Program-made: the position numbers and the translations under genes
Part shown: one piece after another, positions 13,583 to 15,577 of the stretch
Position numbering within the stretch: the first letter of the stretch is position 1
Layout: each line of letters begins with the position of its first letter
Notes under the pieces: generated by a model
What the model saw: only the letters and a program-made list of their open reading frames with translations
What the model was told of the DNA's origin: nothing
Databases searched by the model: none
NCBI RefSeq assembly: GCF_003459505.1
Contig: NZ_QRWD01000024.1
Coordinates: forward strand, 1-15,577
Source: Collinsella sp. AF20-14LB
GTDB lineage: Bacteria; Actinomycetota; Coriobacteriia; Coriobacteriales; Coriobacteriaceae
Length of the DNA: 15,577 bases
Direction: 5' to 3'

Positions 13583-13621
13583 AAAAGGGGGCGGCATAGA
13601 CCTTTTGGTCATGCCACCCTC
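13583..13621 (-). terminator. Intrinsic terminator of uppP
   Basis: On the minus strand AGAGGGTGGCAT then GACC (about 13622-13607) pairs with GGTC and ATGCCGCCCCCT (13602-13586) through a single-base bulge around a short A-rich loop, and ends in U4 (13586-13583). It lies about 47 nt after the uppP stop. Confidence 0.7.
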
Positions 13622-13668
13622 TTTGAATGACAAGCTGTCGCTCTGGCCGCCGCGCAGCGTCGACTAAG

Positions 13669-14649
13669 TTAAAGGCCGAGCATCGGCTCCAGAACGAAGA
13701 AGTATGCGAGCACTACGATGCCCAGGATGATGCGGTAAACACCGAAGCACTTAAAGTCGTGACGGCGGACGAAGCCCATGAGCCACTTGATGGCGATGAG
13801 CGAAACCACAAAGGCAACAACGCAGCCCACGCCCAAGATGGCGATCTCGTTGGTGCCGAACGTGCCGCCCTTGATGAAGTACTTGACCAGCTTGAGCGCA
13901 CTCGCGCCAAACATGACAGGAATGGCCAGGAAGAACGTGAACTTAGACGCCACCGAGCGCGTGCAGCCCAAAAGCAGGCCGCCGATGATGGTAGAACCGG
14001 AGCGAGACGTACCAGGCACCAGCGAAAGCACCTGGAAGCAGCCGATACCCAGCGCAGTCTTCCAGCTGAGGTCCTCGAGCGTGGCGATGGAACCAAAGTC
14101 CAGGTTCTCGTCATCGTCCTCATCCTCAGCGGTAGCCGTGGCGGGCGCCGCAAAGTGCGCACCGGCGGGACGTCCACCCGACACCACAGCACGCGAACCA
14201 AACGAACCGGCAACGGCCATTTCCTCGCGCTTGCTCGCGCGCCAGTTCTCGATCACGATAAACAGCACGCCGTACACGATGAGCGCCAGCGCCACGACGG
14301 GAGCATTGTAGAAATGCTCCTCCATCCAGTCGTTGAGCGGCAGGCCGATCGCCGCCGCAGGAATGCAACCGAGCACAATCTTGCCCCACAGCACCCAGGT
14401 GTCGCGACGGCCCTCCTTGCCCTTGCTAGGCGAGAACGGGTTGAGCTCGTGGAAAAACAGCACGCAGACGGCCAGAATGGCGCCGAGCTGAATCACGACC
14501 AGGAACATATTCCAGAACGTCTCGCTCACGTTCATCTTGACGAACTCGTCCACCAAGATCATGTGGCCCGTCGACGAAACGGGCAGCCATTCGGTGATGC
14601 CCTCGACCAGGCCCATGAAGGCAGATTTTAGAAGCTCGATAATATCCAA
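13669..14649 (-). CDS. uppP: Undecaprenyl-diphosphatase (BacA/UppP)
   Basis: Polytopic membrane phosphatase that converts undecaprenyl diphosphate to the monophosphate carrier for peptidoglycan and other envelope polymers. It can confer bacitracin tolerance. The 326-aa product has EGITEWLPVSSTGHM (16-30; Glu16, Glu20, Ser26, His29) and VPGTSRSGST (211-220; Arg216), the two catalytic motifs of the family. It is longer than the usual 270 or so. Residues about 138-190 form an extra soluble loop with a run of D/E (175-181) between two membrane segments. The start is taken as TTG at 14649: AGGGGG lies just upstream, and family similarity begins there. The alternative ATG at 14712 has no ribosome site and overlaps a possible -10 (GATAAT). 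Confidence 0.93.
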   Translation of the reverse strand: MDIIELLKSAFMGLVEGITEWLPVSSTGHMILVDEFVKMNVSETFWNMFLVVIQLGAILAVCVLFFHELNPFSPSKGKEGRRDTWVLWGKIVLGCIPAAAIGLPLNDWMEEHFYNAPVVALALIVYGVLFIVIENWRASKREEMAVAGSFGSRAVVSGGRPAGAHFAAPATATAEDEDDDENLDFGSIATLEDLSWKTALGIGCFQVLSLVPGTSRSGSTIIGGLLLGCTRSVASKFTFFLAIPVMFGASALKLVKYFIKGGTFGTNEIAILGVGCVVAFVVSLIAIKWLMGFVRRHDFKCFGVYRIILGIVVLAYFFVLEPMLGL

Positions 14650-14779
14650 AGGGACCCCCTCGTTAGACACCCGCCGGTAGATGTTCTGCGGACGATGCGG
14701 GCGATGTCCCATTATCAACCGTTGGCGGTGCGACCGCGCCTACCCTTACCAAAAAACTCGCCCGTTCACAGAATTGCGA

Positions 14780-14811
14780 GCAGTTAAACCGAAATCCTTG
14801 GGTATAACTGC
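14780..14811. promoter_or_regulatory. Operator-like dyad over the probable uspA -10 box
   Basis: GCAGTTAAACC (14780-14790) and GGTATAACTGC (14801-14811) form an 11-bp inverted repeat with one mismatch and a 10-nt spacer. The right arm contains TATAAC (14803-14808), a good -10 sequence about 90 nt before the uspA start. No clear -35 is seen at 16-18 nt upstream, which suggests an activator-dependent or repressed promoter. Confidence 0.5.
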
Positions 14812-14898
14812 AACAAGATAAAGTGTCCGGCGGTCAACGCACCCGCGCCCGCCCGACGCACGAGCCCCGCGCCCGTGCGATAGACCAAGGAGGAAACC

Positions 14899-15336
14899 AT
14901 GAACGAGGGCTACACCAAGGTATTTGTTTCACTCGACGGTACTGAGCAGCAGGATTTTGTGCTCGCACGCGCCATCAAAGTCGCCGCGAACAACGGCGCT
15001 AAGCTGATCATCGGCCACGTCATCGATTCCACGGCACTCGAGAGCGCCGGCTCCTATCCGGTCGACCTGGTCAACGGCCTAGAGGAGGCATTTAAGAACT
15101 CCATCGCCAAGCAGCTCGAAGAGGCCAAGGCCAATCCCGACATTCCCGAGGTCGAGGTCATGATTCGCGCCGGCCGCATTCGCGAGACGCTCAAGGACGA
15201 GATGCTCGACGTGGTCAAGCCCGACCTGGTGCTCTGCGGCGCCCGCGGCCTGTCCTCGATCAAGTATGCGCTACTGGGTTCAATTTCGACGTTCCTGCTG
15301 CGCAATACGGACTGCGACATTTTGGTTGTGAAGTAG
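14899..15336 (+). CDS. Universal stress protein (UspA family, ATP-binding type)
   Basis: Small cytoplasmic alpha/beta protein of 145 aa, a normal single-domain Usp. It has the N-terminal strand KVFVSLDGTE with Asp13, which in the family contacts the nucleotide. The C-terminal nucleotide loop G114-A-R-G117-N9-G127-S128 fits the G-x2-G-x9-G-S/T pattern of the ATP-binding subgroup. Such proteins are induced by starvation, oxidative stress or energy stress; the exact role of this one is not readable. The ATG has a strong AAGGAGGA site. It is a monocistronic unit, divergent from uppP and followed by its own terminator. Confidence 0.94.
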   Translation: MNEGYTKVFVSLDGTEQQDFVLARAIKVAANNGAKLIIGHVIDSTALESAGSYPVDLVNGLEEAFKNSIAKQLEEAKANPDIPEVEVMIRAGRIRETLKDEMLDVVKPDLVLCGARGLSSIKYALLGSISTFLLRNTDCDILVVK

Positions 15337-15349
15337 CGTTGCTCCCACC

Positions 15350-15442
15350 GGCCGCGGGGCCTGCGGGGTTTCCACGGGCACGTCCTCGCCGCGTTGCGGC
15401 TGCGGGATGTGCCCTTAGGAAACCCCTCCCGGCCTCGCGGCC
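15350..15442. repeat. 93-nt multi-segment hairpin downstream of uspA
   Basis: Nested complementary blocks: GGCCGCGGGGCC (15350-15361) with GGCCTCGCGGCC (15431-15442), GGGGTTTCC (15365-15373) with GGAAACCCC (15418-15426), GGGCAC (15376-15381) with GTGCCC (15409-15414), and GCCGC/GCGGC at the tip (15388-15400). No U tract follows directly. It sits between the uspA stop and the true terminator. Confidence 0.65.
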
Positions 15443-15482
15443 TTCGCGGCCTTACTTCAGCGAGTTGGCTGATAAAAGATGG

Positions 15483-15516
15483 CGTGCCGCCCCGTTTGGG
15501 GCGGCACGTTTTGTTT
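15483..15516 (+). terminator. Intrinsic terminator of uspA
   Basis: CGTGCCGCCCC (15483-15493) pairs perfectly with GGGGCGGCACG (15498-15508) around the loop GTTT, followed by TTTTGTTT. Nothing recognisable is seen from here to the end of the window. Confidence 0.85.
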
Positions 15517-15577
15517 GGGCTGCACGTTTTTGTTTTGGGAGATCCATTTGAGCCTCATAGTTATGTTCACGTTCGGG

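Overview
The window reads as chromosomal DNA from a high-GC, gut-type actinobacterium, most likely a Coriobacteriia member such as Collinsella. That placement is inferred from overall composition, the gene set (family II pyrophosphatase, Lac-family PTS, PcrA with a long low-complexity insertion, ROK kinase, UspA) and the many GC-rich intergenic palindromes. No database search was possible. Eleven protein genes are supported. No rRNA, tRNA, CRISPR array or transposase gene was seen.

Layout. Positions 1-287 hold only a short palindrome and a strong terminator hairpin. Two housekeeping or ion-homeostasis genes follow on the minus strand: nhaA (Na+/H+ antiporter), preceded by a structured leader ending in a terminator-like hairpin, and ppaC (Mn-dependent pyrophosphatase). 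A ROK-family sugar kinase lies upstream of ppaC on the same strand. Next, also on the minus strand, comes a sugar-uptake operon transcribed as GH1 phospho-beta-glycosidase, then PTS EIIC, EIIB and EIIA, closed by a good intrinsic terminator. A 302-bp divergent region holds a recognisable promoter for the operon, a cluster of CTTTC/GAAAG half-sites and a long leader hairpin. It separates the operon from a plus-strand GntR/UTRA regulator, which is followed closely by manA (mannose-6-phosphate isomerase). A 538-bp gene-free stretch (9897-10434) contains two large, mutually inverted palindromic elements and two more hairpins. Then come pcrA (UvrD-like helicase) and uppP (undecaprenyl-diphosphatase), both on the minus strand, and uspA (universal stress protein) on the plus strand with an operator-like dyad over its probable -10 box. 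Positions 15337-15577 hold a large hairpin and the uspA terminator.

How the genes fit together. EIIA/B/C of the Lac/cellobiose family would import and phosphorylate a beta-linked disaccharide. The GH1 enzyme would split the 6-phospho-disaccharide, the ROK kinase would phosphorylate the free hexose released, ManA would convert mannose-6-P to fructose-6-P, and the GntR/UTRA protein would sense the phospho-sugar. This is the same set of parts as the Bacillus subtilis glucomannan (gmu) operon: IIA, IIB, IIC, phospho-beta-glucosidase, GntR regulator, ROK kinase and PMI. A manno- or gluco-disaccharide substrate is therefore plausible. No mannanase is present.

The most unusual content is non-coding. 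(i) Two elements of about 130 nt share a core, but their outer arms differ in sequence while staying self-complementary. (ii) A family of hairpins at four loci carries a GGGACAGGTT-like core. (iii) A leader with an intrinsic-terminator shape lies directly before nhaA.
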